Assembly: GCA_002633005.1 (NCBI GenBank)
Contig: NMRA01000110.1
Coordinates: 1 to 64,000, forward strand
Length of the DNA: 64,000 nucleotides
DNA from: Phoronis australis
Lineage: Eukaryota > Phoronida > Phoronidae
Direction of reading: 5' to 3'
Position numbers and translations under genes: made by a program. Shown here piece after piece: positions 23,301 to 34,257 of this stretch. The notes beneath the pieces were generated by a model that saw only the letters and a program-made list of their open reading frames with translations, had not been told where the DNA came from and did no database searches. The first letter of the stretch is position 1. The number at the start of each line of letters is the position of its first letter.

Positions 23301-26300
23301 TGCGATCGATCTGATCATCTAGAGAAGATAGCATCAGCAGCCTGAGGCGATGAAATTAACTACAACAGCATGATGTCTTTGATCAATGCCAGTAAGTTTT
23401 GAGGTATGCAATTACAATTGAGTTGCCCAATCTCCACCAGCGAGGGTGTCAACATAGGATTTTTTTCATGTGTTAAATCAGAGTGAGCAACTGAAATCAA
23501 TTCAATATGACACTGCACAGCAAGGACACACCCAGTGAAGAGATACTGCACAGCAAGGACACACCCAGTGAAGAGACACTGCACAGCAAGAACACACCCA
23601 GTGAAGAGATACTGCTGATTATAACCCAGCTTGTAACCCTCGATTAATGCAGTGCTGATGCTTTCGAATAACAGGTGGTTACAAGAAATGTCTGTAGTTT
23701 TGCCAGTTATTTTAATATGACATGGGTAAGACTTCCTCACCAGGAAAAAGTCTGATTGAGACATCGGCGGTTAGCATGTCATGATATATGCCAATAAAGG
23801 AAAAAGAAATCATAAAAATGAACCATCAGTGGTCATATGAAAACGACTCCTCAGGCGAATCAGACCATATAGACCAACAGACAGCAATGCTCTCCTTTGA
23901 GCCTGATGTCACATTTAAGATCAATTCATATTTGAAAAACTAAGATCCACTATGCCCTCACCCAGTGGCCAGTAACTCAGACCCACCCTGCCCTCATGCA
24001 GTGGTCAATAACTTTGACCCACCCTGCCCCCATCCAGTGATCAATAACTCCAACCCACCCTGACCCCATGACTCTCATACATGGTCACATATGGAAATTA
24101 AACAGCTGAGTGATACCAACATAACCATTTAATGTTACCTTAATGCCCATAATGAAATCATTCCAGTTTGAGATCTCTGTCGTATGAAGTTAGTTCCACT
24201 CCACTCCAGCGTTTTGTAGGCCAGCAGAAGGAATGTTAATGATCCTGGAAAGAGAATTATAGTCATTATCATAAAAAAGTTTGGTAATATCCTTTCTCGT
24301 TGACGAGATTCTTTGAATACTGTGATATTGATATTCAGAACAGATGTCAATGCAACAGATTAAATTTTATGTTCTCCGTCATCGTCATAACAACAAACTA
24401 GGAGGGTAACTCAAGTAGTAGAGTTGAGTGAAACTAGTATGGATGAATCCCCAGAAAAGAAATTAATAAAACTGGTGTCTTGGTCAAAAGAAATCCCAGC
24501 AGCATCACTGCTTTAGCTCGAAATGTATGAGTAACGTATCCATAACACGTCCTGAACACCAGCACCTTATGGCATTAACCAATTCAATAAGTTGGTAAAT
24601 CATAAAATTTAATTTTACAATCTAGTACACAACACTGTATCTCTAGGTAAACAAACTACTCTGCAAAAATTCTCACTTTAGCTTAAATACGACCTTAGTC
24701 TGCAGTGCTGGTTTGGTACTTCTAGTGCTGGTTCCATTGGTTTCTTAAATGGCTCTCTGAACTGAGGACCAGTCAGCAATTGTTCTTTGGCCAAGTACAA
24801 GTACGACAAGCTGGAGACTCGAGTTCAAAACAAGCCCACTAGAAACTAAACTGTTTCACATTTTCTTGTACTTTGTCAATAGATTTTTACAAGAGCTGCT
24901 AGCATCATCTTTGGGAACTAATTACTGTTTGTGTGGACCACTTCAAGGTACCTAAACTACACGGTCAACGGACTCATAAAAACGGGCACGGACGCATGAA
25001 CACGACTCACGGACCTGTAAACACCGTCCACTGACTCACAAACACGGGAACGGACTCACAAAACACGATCCACGCACCCAAATACACGGGACACGGACTC
25101 ATATTCATGAGGAAACACGGTTAAAACGGACCGCCAAACACGGTTTACGGACAAAATGAAGATGTCAGCTGAACCAGGAAGCCCGGCGATGAGTCTGTGA
25201 CCCGTGTTTGGCGGTCCGTTAACCGTGTTTCCTCGTGAATATGAGTACGTGTCCCATGTATTTGGGTGCATGGATTGTGTTTTGTGAGTCTGTTCCCGTG
25301 TTTGTGAGTCAGTGGACGGTGTTTGCAGGTCCGTGAGTCATGTTCATGCGTCCGTGCCCGTGTTTATGAGTCCGTTTACCGTGTAGTTTAGGTACCTTGC
25401 ACTTGGAATAACAGTTACCATATCAATGAAACAGTGGCTGAAGTAAATTGTAATACCACACACCGTTACCCATTTGAGCAGTGGAATGAGTCAGCTAGTC
25501 TGGATACAGCAGTGGCTTCATCAGCTTGACAGTGGCAAACCAATGTTTAAATAGTCCTGCTCTCTTATTGTATGCTTTCATCAGATGTTCAGGTAATCCA
25601 GCAATTACGTTGTTAACAATGCCCCTCATGCTAACTGATATTTAAAAATACTATTTGCAAAGGACTTTCAACAAATATCCTGAAGCAGACGTGTTTTGTA
25701 TGAAATACTCAGTCCAAAAAAAATTCGACTGGAGAAAAATGGTTGACTTTCAGAGAAATTAGAATTAACTTTCACATGTTCATTCCTTTTTGTGACTGTA
25801 AGCTCTGACCAGCTTAACCACAGTATTGTGTACCAACACAAAAGGCTTGCTTGACAAGTTTAATTTAATGGAGCATGATTCCATATTAGATGGTACATAG
25901 TGGAAATTTCTTGATTTTTACACTCCAGGAGAATGGTACATGTACCTAATGCTTTAAACAAGTGATTTTTAAGGGTGTGGCATTTAACATATTGAATTCC
26001 GTGTGAAAAGTTAGGAAAAAATTGTTTTTCCCAACGTAATTTGAAAACATCAAAATTTAAACAACGTAAAGTGGATTCCATTTGTTTAAACACACTATCT
26101 TGAGAGCAATTAATGGGAACAGACATATGCTAATTCTAATGCTGATCAAGGTCGATTAATATATAATTGTTTTGTGAATCCTGATGGCAGACAAACGACT
26201 GCTTGAACATTTAACAATTTGAGTAGAGTGACATAAGGATTTGGAAATTATCCCTGTGGCTATACTTTGGGAAGCCTTGAGATGAAAGTAAGGGTTAATT

Positions 26301-27455
26301 GGTAGTGCTAGGTAATGAATCCCAACTGACTAGTAGGCCTACAGGTGTGACCACAGGAACCTTTATTAATTAAAAGCTGCTCAGGTCACAACACTATTCT
26401 AGAATGCATAACAGCGGTCTGACTGGACAATCTGAGCTAAGCATAGATCCCCCTAGTCACAAAAGGACATCGTCTGAATGCGGGCCCGGGGACTACGGAA
26501 GACCCAGCATACTACGAAAAGCCAGTGCTTCCAGAACCTGTCGTGATTCGGCACATGAGATATACATGAATGGCGCAGCACTGAGATATACATGGATGGC
26601 GCAGCACTGAGATATACATGGATGCTGCAGCACTGAGATATACATGGATGGCGCAGCACTGAGATATACATGGATGGCGCAGCACTGAGATATACATGGA
26701 TGGTGCAGCACTGAGATATACATGGATGGCGCAGCACTGAGATATCGTCCGGTTACCTATTTTCGTCAGGCTCCAAAGTTCGTCCGCCATCTTGTTTCGC
26801 GTGCAGCGCAACCACGCGGGACTTAGCGTTCCAATTTGGAGTGCTCGTCTTCACGTTAGGTACTAACCTCTCGGGAGAAACACGTATCAAAGTAANAGCA
26901 CTGAGATATACATGGATGGCACAGCACTGAGATATACATGGATGGCACATCACTGAGATATACATGGATGGCGCAGCACTGAGATACACATGGATGGCGC
27001 AACACTGAGATATACATGGATGGCGCAGCACTGAGTTATACATGGATGGCGCAGCACTGAGAGTTCTTTGGATGACCACCCAAGAACGTTTTAGTTTTAA
27101 TTAAAACACGCTGCAATCATGCCGGATTCGAAGCCAATCTGACGCAAAGATATTTGCTTTCTTATTGCAATATCTGCTCCGGCAGACTTCTAGGTTTTAA
27201 ACAGACTGCATAAATGGTACAACGAACGACATCATGTTTTCCTAAAGTGAACGGCTAAACACGGATTGATATAAGCTACAATAGGTAAAGGCCTCCCAGA
27301 GTCCCAGTCACTAGTCAGTCCATTGACATTGACATACCGGTGAGATCGTAGAATTTCTCAGTCTTTAACAATGCTGCAACGACAAAAGCGCCCCATTGGA
27401 TTCCAAAATCAACGGCGGCAGTTTTGGTGAACAAATTCCCCATGATGGCGTTCAT
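20346..27455 (-). CDS. DUF1295 / steroid 5-alpha-reductase-like membrane protein, one exon missing
   Basis: Four minus-strand exons are found: 27455-27338, 24244-24139, 22399-22293 and 20621-20346. The N-terminus has VDFGIQWGAFVVAALLKTEKFYDLTG, a hydrophobic helix followed by the family's KTEKFYDLTG-type motif. It runs on to TFLLLAYKTL, ISLWALRLGLYLFTRVL and GGDRRFNKAKHDPKTFFVFW. The last exon holds [31 protein letters not shown] and WGHDPEYLAY, the conserved NADPH-reductase-like C-terminus. Exons 1 to 3 join in phase. Exon 3 ends in phase 1 and the last exon begins in phase 0, so at least one exon of length 3n+2 is missing, matching the expected helix and IEAxADxQK region. The missing exon most likely lies in the N gap at 20899-21659. 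The protein is a multi-pass membrane protein, perhaps of the ER. Its substrate is unknown. Confidence 0.9.
20705..20898. repeat. 27-bp tandem array at edge of assembly gap
   Basis: Seven copies of a 27-bp unit (AATATACAGATCAGCGTATA plus 7 bases) run straight into the N gap. The array is intronic to the DUF1295 gene and is the likely cause of the assembly break. Confidence 0.92.
20899..21659. other. Assembly gap (761 N)
   Basis: Continuous Ns, with a 27-bp tandem array on the left and two imperfect copies of an ACCCACCATCCA / ACCTACCATCCA-containing repeat on the right. The gap falls where an exon of the DUF1295 gene is expected. Confidence 0.98.
23512..23615. repeat. 33-bp tandem repeat, three units
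   Basis: Three near-identical units starting ACTGCACAGCAAGGACACAC within the second intron of the DUF1295 gene. The 33-bp length keeps a minus-strand frame open by chance. Confidence 0.88.
23948..24068. repeat. Imperfect ~39-bp tandem repeat
   Basis: Three diverged units, each with ACCCACCCTG and a CAGTGGTCA-like block, in the same intron just before the 24139-24244 exon. Confidence 0.7.
24939..25404. mobile_element. Foldback (long inverted repeat) element with 5-bp target duplication
   Basis: Arms of roughly 200 bp pair across a short centre at about 25150-25200. The left end reads CAAGGTACCTAAACTACACGG and the right end is its exact complement, ending at 25399. CACTT occurs directly on both sides (24939-24943 and 25400-25404), as expected for a target-site duplication. 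The arms are built from short repeats such as CACGGACTCA. No transposase ORF is present. It sits in the first intron of the DUF1295 gene. Confidence 0.8.
26568..27062. repeat. 26-bp minisatellite interrupted by ~150 bp
   Basis: A 26-bp unit (GAGATATACATGGATGGCGC plus 6 bases) is repeated about seven times up to 26744 and about six times from 26897. In between lies unrelated sequence ending in a single N at 26896. The interruption is either an insertion or a mis-joined assembly. The array creates artificial Cys/Ile-rich minus frames. Confidence 0.9.
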
Positions 27456-27705
27456 CAGTGTTGCAGATCTTTGACCTTTCTTGCAGATAATCTAAACGAC
27501 GCATTCACTAATTCAGCAAGCTTGCCTCGACTCTTGTGTAAGAGCAGGGTCACAGGTCACGAGCTGTGTATATATAAACAAATGTAATCAACCTAACGCT
27601 GATTCGCTGATGTCAAAAAAGGCGTCAATGACGAACGAATCAGCAAAAGTAATACTAAGCAGCTCGGTACTTAAAACATGGCGACTTCCTTGGGTTGTTC
27701 ATGAA
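27456..27705. promoter_or_regulatory. Candidate bidirectional promoter, DUF1295 gene and GTDC1
   Basis: The DUF1295 start codon (27455, minus) is about 200 bp from a plausible plus-strand 5' exon ending at a strong donor (ATGAA|GTAAGT, 27705/27706) that could serve GTDC1. Between them lie a DR1-type site (GGGTCACAGGTCA, 27547-27559) and an inverted repeat built on GCTGATTCG (27598-27615 and 27629-27644), with TGATGTCA and TGACGAA. There is no transcript support. Confidence 0.4.
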
Positions 27706-27885
27706 GTAAGTTGTGTTATAAAGATTTTCCTTGCATTTGGGAATCTTGGAGGATTGGGTATGTGAATACATCCCTATTATACTTTGTCCAGTACCAAATC
27801 TCGACTTACGCCATGTATTCTCTGAATATGAGTTGCAAATAGGTTCTTAAATAAGGTTCTGGACTAGCCTTGGTAGCTTGGTACA

Positions 27886-30290
27886 AAGTAGGGAGGACAA
27901 CGTTTTTTTTATTTTTTTTACAATATCCATGTGTCATTCATTTTTGAAAAGCCCTTGGTGTGAGAAATGAAATGGTGCAAAAATCAGAAAAATTGGATGA
28001 GCGGTTGACGAGAAAATGACCGTTGAAAAGCGACGATTATGCGTAAAATACCTGCCTTTTTACATAAATTCGTAAAAAATAAAAGAATATACATGTGCTG
28101 CATATAAAAAGATTCGTCTAATTGAGACAAACATGATGGTGTGTATTATATGAAATTTGGATCGATTTTTACAGAGATATTGCTGTTTAAGTGTGTTGTT
28201 ATAGCATTTAGAACAGGCTCATCATGTTTGATGAAAACAATCGATTACACAGCTTAAAAGGTAAAGAGCAAAGACACCACATCAGCTCAGAAATAAATAC
28301 ATCTGAGCTAGGAGGAAATTTCACATCAAATCACAAGATCACATTGGTGGATTTGGGGGGGGGCAAGGGGGCCTGGCCCGTGGCCCCCCTAAAACTCCCA
28401 TATTTCATTTGGCAGTTTGAGGGTGCAAATATCTTACAGATAAAATCCTGCATAATATTCTGCCCTGCCCCCCCCTCCTATCTAAAAATCCTAGATCTGC
28501 CCCTGAATACTACTCAAGGGCAACACATCATTGCCTGACAGTGACAGGGGGCTGGGGGAGGCTATAGCTCCCCCACTTTTTTCAGTGCTGGGTGCCACCC
28601 ATGTACTATTAGATCGTATCATGGCAAAAAACATCAGAAAGTAGACAAAAGACCATTTGGAAAAACAAATCACTCTTAACATAAAGGATTTCATCATTTA
28701 CGCAACAAAAACTTTGTAACAACTTTATTTCGAACGGTGAAGTTGCGATGCCATTGAACTTCAACGTAGCCGATGGTGGCGCTGACATGCGGCGACTTAG
28801 TGAACTAACGACTGCTGTTTGAAAAGTGCCAATGCGCAGCAGTTTGACAGAATTTCTGAAANAACCCACGTCGGTAAATTACCCGATTTCAGACTTCAAA
28901 GTTAACTATAAGACAATTTTGTGTTATAAATTGTTACCTTAGTCTTTATTTGTAAGTTTGTAATCTTTTTGTCTCAAATTAGCGCTGATAAATCATTTTT
29001 TGTAAGCTTTTTTAGCGCACGATTTTCCACCATGCGATCAACTTTCGAAAAAGTACCTCTTGTTTCTCCTATCCAAAAGAGCACTATACTCTCAAATACA
29101 AACATGAAATTTGGACAGGATGTAGTTTAGAAGTTTAGATGCGTGCGCATCTCCTCAAATTGTTTTCTCGAAGTCAAGACCAAGTTTTCATGGCGAGTTT
29201 TCGATCGTCCGGAAGGCCTAATTTTGGTCGGTCGGGAGATTGATGTTTTTTCAGTTGCGCAATATGCCCCCCCGATTTTTAGATGAGGAATTTATCACTC
29301 TTTTAATTGGTAATTATTTCATTTTCAGAAATTCTGTCAAACTGCTGCACATTGGCACTTTTCAAACAGCAGTCGTTAGTTCACTAAGTCGCCGCATGTC
29401 AGCGCCACCATCGGCTACGTTGAAGTTCAATGGCATCACAACTTCGCTGTTCAAAATAAAGTTGTTATAAAGTTTTTGTTGCGTAAATGATGAAATCCTT
29501 TATGTTAAGAGTGATTTGTTTTCCCAAATGGTCTTTTGTCTACTTTCTGATGTTTTTTTGCCATGATACGATAGTACATGGGTGACACCCAGCACTGAAA
29601 AAAGTGGGGAGCTATAGCCTCCCCCAGCCCCCTGTCACTGTCACGCAATAATGTGTTGCCCATGTAGTAGTATTCAGGGTGCAGATCTAGGATTTTTAGA
29701 TAGGAGGGGGGCAGGGCAGAGTATTACGCAGGATTTTATCCGTAAGATATTTGCACCCTCAAACTGCCAAATGAAATATGGGAGTTTTAGGGGGGCCATG
29801 GGCCAGGCCCCCTTCCCCCCCAAATCCACCAATGTGATCTTGTGATTTGATGTGAAATTTCCTCCTAGCTCAGATGTATTTATTTCTGAGCTGATGTGGT
29901 GTTGCGTTGCTCTTTACCTTTTAAGCTGTGTAATCCATTGTTTTCATCAAACATGATGAGCCTGTTCTATATGCTAACAACACACTTAAACAGCAATATC
30001 TCTGTAGAAATCGATCCAAATTTTATATAATACACACCACCATGTTTGTCTCGATTAGACGAATCTTGTTATATGCAGCACATGTACATTATTGTATTTT
30101 TTACGAAATTATGTAAAAAGGCAGATATTTTACGCATAATCGTCACGTTTCAACGGCCATTTTCTCGTCAACCGCTCATCCAATTTTTCTGATTTTTGCA
30201 ACATTTCTTTTCTCACACCAAGGGCTTTTCAAAAATGTATGACACATGGGTATTGTAAAACAAATTTAAAAAACGTTGTCCTCCCTACTT
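27886..30290. mobile_element. 2.4-kb palindromic element with ~970-bp inverted arms
   Basis: The left arm 27886-28861 and right arm 29323-30290 are inverted copies with mostly point differences. Outer ends are AAGTAGGGAGG and CCTCCCTACTT; inner ends are at GACAGAATTTCTGAAA. The central unpaired part is about 460 bp. C/G runs are conserved in both arms. No transposase motif is recognisable, and the open frames in the arms mirror each other. A single N at 28862 marks an uncertain base at the inner junction. No target duplication is evident. Confidence 0.8.
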
Positions 30291-30375
30291 AAACATACAG
30301 TGCACCGATGCGGTAACAAAGTAGTGTGTAGATGTGCTTCCGGTGATTCATATGAGCCTCTTTTAGCTACTCGCT

Positions 30376-30460
30376 AACGGGTAATTGCCTATTAGCTGAA
30401 TGGTTAGTACGCTTTCCGGTTTTATGGGGGTCGCTGGTTCAATTCCTGGGTCAGGTAATC
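30376..30460 (+). repeat. tRNA-like (SINE head or tRNA pseudogene)
   Basis: Box A-like TAGCTGAATGGTTAG and box B GGTTCAATTCC are spaced as in a tRNA gene, but the T-stem has mismatches and the acceptor stem does not pair. It is best read as a tRNA-derived repeat rather than a functional tRNA. Confidence 0.4.
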
Positions 30461-31049
30461 ACGGCTATTACCACACGGCTAAATCACAATCAAGGCCCAT
30501 ACTCGAGAGTTGACTGTGTTACGGTCTCAAATAATTTTTTTGATCACTTACCAAATGCAAACTGAATCTCATATGCAAAGAGTTATTTAGTTGTGCATAT
30601 TAAAAAAAGAATCATGAAAGTCGGACAATGTTTAAGAAATTCATGTTTTTGTCTATGAATTTCAAGCATTTTTAGCGTTACGAGTGGCCATTTTAAAAAT
30701 TACAATTTTCAATTGTCAACAGTAGAAAAGAAATCTATTTTATCAAGTAAGAAATTGCTTAGATATGACTGGGAATAACTTGAGTCACTTTCAAAATCAC
30801 TTATATGAAGTTGTGCTTAATCATTGGGTTCATCATAAAACAGGCCCTTTTTACTAAATTTGTAAATTCTGTGTTTCTAACCCTCACCTACTGTAAAGAA
30901 GGTTAAAACCTAAAGTTCACACTCTGTAATAAAAAGAACTGCAGAATGTGTTAGCCAAAGCAACACAGCAAATTATTCAATATCTAAACAAACCAAAAGT
31001 TTGGATATTGAATGGGTTCTGCTATGTTGAAAATGGGCCAAAAAGGCTA

Positions 31050-32665
31050 AAAAGTGTAGTGTACGTACCCCCATGTGGAATTCAGTAACACAAATGGTCA
31101 TTGTAAATGGAATTATTGCCTTTTAAATAACAACATGGTGCTTATTATCATCAAAGAAAAATAAATGGCCATACAACATTATTTTACCATGTGATGCAGA
31201 AACAGTGCTGTAGTGTACGTACCCACTTTTGTAGTGTACGTACCGCCATGTTTACAAATGCCATGAAATTAAAATATCACTTGGTAAGTGAGCAACACTG
31301 GTCATAGACAGTTTCCTTCCTTAAAAATATTAGGTTAAAAGGGTGTTTATTGCAAATACATTTAAATTGTTTTGAGTGAAATATTAGCATTTGTGTAGTG
31401 TACGAACCCATATAGTTTAATTAGTGCCTATTTTCAAAATATGGCAGATATGCACATGAATGCTGTGTTTTTTATGTTTTCTCTTTGAATTGATTTAGTA
31501 AATCAACTAACCGTCAGTAGGATCTTAGTATTTAGTTACAAACTTGACATGTCATTGAAATGCAGTGTACGTACCCCTGCGTAGTGTACGTACTTTGATG
31601 TGAACAAATACCATAAAACAAAAATATTACATGGTCAGTAAGCAACACTTGTCACAGACAGTTTCCTTCTTTAAAAATGCTAGGTTAAAAGGGTGTTAAT
31701 TACAAATACATTTGTTTTGAGATAAGCATTTGTGTAGTGTACGTACTCCTACAGTATAACATGTGCCTGTTTTCAAATAATGACAGACAGATATGAACTT
31801 GTATGCAGTACTTATTATTTGTTCTCTTTAAATAGATTTGGTAAATGAACTAACTCTCAGTAGATTCTAAATATTTTTTTATAAATCTGACGAGTCATTG
31901 AAATGTAGAGTACGTACCCCGGTGTAGTGTACATACCTTCAACCTCTGTGCTATAAAGTATTGCCCGCAAGTATTTTTACATACTGCCAGAACTGCTGTT
32001 CTCATGAACAATACTGATATTTCCAAAATGAATCCAGTCTGACAAAAGCAATGGACTTTATATCAAATTTGTGGGCAAAAGAATGCCACACAGGACTTGG
32101 CTGGTACTTAACATCCTAGAAGACACGTCATGTGACAACTGATGTTGCAGAGGCAGGTTCTCTATATCTCAAGACAACTTGCAACAAACCAACCAGTACA
32201 GGCAGCACAAAACTCGAGATCATCCCATACATTTGTAACTTAGTTAAAATTTGATGGTGATTGACTGTGCGTAGTGTACGTACCCCCCCCAACCAGTACC
32301 ATTTTTTACTGTTTACAAATGGAACACTGGTCCTAGCATTGCTTTAACTATTTTGACCTACTGGTGAATGTATTGGAAACTAAGCAAATAGCACCAATAA
32401 AATTTTTAAAAAAGTAATTACTCGTCATTTTCTTTTTATAGGAATCATATTGCCAGAGAAGAAGTTCTCATTATACTGTGTTAAGATATGCAATGTACGT
32501 ATCATCATCTAGAACAACTTGATCAGCACGGTAATGACTTTTTTTACTTTAAAATAGTATGTGATACTTCTTCAATTTGATCAAGAACTTATTAAATTAA
32601 CAGCTACCTTATGAATTTTTGCATGGTACAAATGCACTGTGACCACATGTTGTAGTGTACGTACC
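31050..32665 (+). repeat. Region with 11 copies of a GTAGTGTACGTACC motif
   Basis: Exact copies start at 31056, 31210, 31231, 32271 and 32652. Copies with one change start at 31394, 31562, 31581, 31734, 31905 and 31924. The core GTACGTAC is an 8-base palindrome and all copies lie on the same strand. Part of the pattern comes from a diverged ~350-bp tandem duplication (31228-31577 and 31578-31925), but outlying copies at 31056, 32271 and 32652 lie outside it. There is no coding potential. Confidence 0.85.
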
Positions 32666-32822
32666 CTTTTATACAACTGTGATGCATTAGGCCATAAAAT
32701 TTAATTCCGGGGTTCTTGTGCAAATATAGATTACAAACCTGGAATGATGGTACAGTTATACAACAACCTTCATTTTCACCAAAAGTGGCCACCGAATATG
32801 GACCTTGATTGTGATTTGCCTG

Positions 32823-33670
32823 AAAGTGGTAAGATAAAATCTGACACAAAATTAGTGTCATTAAAATTTACAGTCTTCCTTGAGTAAACAAAATTATTTA
32901 ATGGTGTTGGAAAAGGCGTTCTACCGTTATTCTGCTGCTAAAGTGACGGCTTTCGGCGCCATGAAATATTGCAACACCTATTAGCCAGTTTCTTTTTCGC
33001 TGATTCTTCAATTAACTGCTGTTCTTTCACGAGCTTGCGTACACGTCACAACAAATTATTGGAACTTGTTTCACTTCATTATAAGTTTTTAGGATTTCGA
33101 TACCGAAAAACTGAATTTCAGAACAAATTTTACTGCTGTGAAGTTGTCGCAAAAATTTAGGAAATAGCGCGTGCGCGTGACATGAGCGTACTGTTTTCAA
33201 AACGATGACATACTTTTCATTGTTAGAAAAGGCAGAGAGTTACGCAACAAAATAACGTTTATTGCATGGTTTTCAATTAAACGGCTGTAACGGTCAAGGT
33301 GAGTATCGGTTGATTCCCAGATTTTGCATGCACCCCGTCCGGTCTTTAGCTCTACATGTTGATACAAGTTTCATGGCGAGGTGACGAGCAGAACTACCCT
33401 GGCTGTGTTCAATTTCGGGGTCTATGGAAGAAATACACACAGTGTTACCTAGCTGTATTTTGACAATAGTCTTCATGCAGCCAGCTGGCCGGCTAATTCT
33501 GGTCGTGCTTCCGTCCACAGGTGCTAAAGATCAGTCCACAACTTTAGCAGCAGAATAACCGGTAGAATGCCATTTTTTCCAGTACCGTTAAATAAATAAT
33601 TTAGTTTACTCAAGGAAGACTGTAGTTTTTAATGACACTAATTTTGTGTCAGATTTTATCTTACCACTTT
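32823..33670. mobile_element. TIR element, copy B (~850 bp)
   Basis: The first ~120 bases (AAAGTGGTAAGATAAAATCT...) and last ~130 bases are inverted copies. They include GACACAAAATTAGTGTC, CTTCCTTGAGTAAAC and TTCTGCTGCTAAAG-type blocks. The interior matches copy A at 3955-4590. No transposase is encoded, so it is a non-autonomous DNA element. Confidence 0.75.
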
Positions 33671-33812
33671 TTTACCCACATCGGTGCAAAGCTGTATATT
33701 TAGTATACAGCTTTGTACCAAGGCTAAGGCGTCCTCAGCTTCTATCCTGATCGTCCCCAATACACTATGTATAATACTACAAGGTATGACACTTCGGACT
33801 AGAAATTCCATA

Positions 33813-34139
33813 GGTGCTTCACTTCAGCCTTCCATAGCAAACATAAAGCTCAATAAATTTACACAAAACAGAGGTCCAACAAACCATGAGGAATTGTTCT
33901 TTCTCCCAATACTTGGCAATTGCCGTTCATCCGTAACTCACCAAATAATTCCGTACTCTTCGCGTGGGTTGCTCCGGACGAGCTTTTTGGGAAGATTTTT
34001 GTGCTTTGACTGCGAATTTCTTGCGAACTGGGTGGTGCATGGTATTGGGAGAATGAACAATTCCTCATGGTTTGTTTAACCTCTTTTTTGTAAATTTATT
34101 GAGTTTTGTGTTTGTTATGGACGGCTGAAGTGAAGCACC
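33813..34139. mobile_element. Short hairpin-like MITE (~327 bp)
   Basis: About 100-bp inverted ends: the left begins GGTGCTTCACTTCAGCC and the right ends with its complement. Both share a block containing ACAAACCATGAGGAATTGTT. It lies between the larger TIR element and GTDC1 exon 2. No target duplication is clear. Confidence 0.7.
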
Positions 34140-34151
34140 CGTGGAGGAGGC

Positions 34152-34168
34152 GGGGGGGGGGGGGGGGG
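34152..34168 (+). repeat. Poly-G tract
   Basis: Seventeen consecutive G followed by one N (34169), about 90 bp before the first coding exon of GTDC1. The true length is uncertain because of the N. Confidence 0.9.
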
Positions 34169-34257
34169 NACTGCAGGTTTATTCCATGATCTTTAATGCC
34201 TGGAAATATTAAACATAATCATCGCCATTTTGTTTGACAGTGGTCTATGGATGAGTT

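Noticed and set aside
28224-29845. Several ORFs in the palindromic element
   Set aside because: The same frames recur in inverted arms with G/C-run content and no conserved domain.
30376-30460. Functional tRNA gene
   Set aside because: Internal boxes are present, but the T-stem and acceptor stem do not pair.
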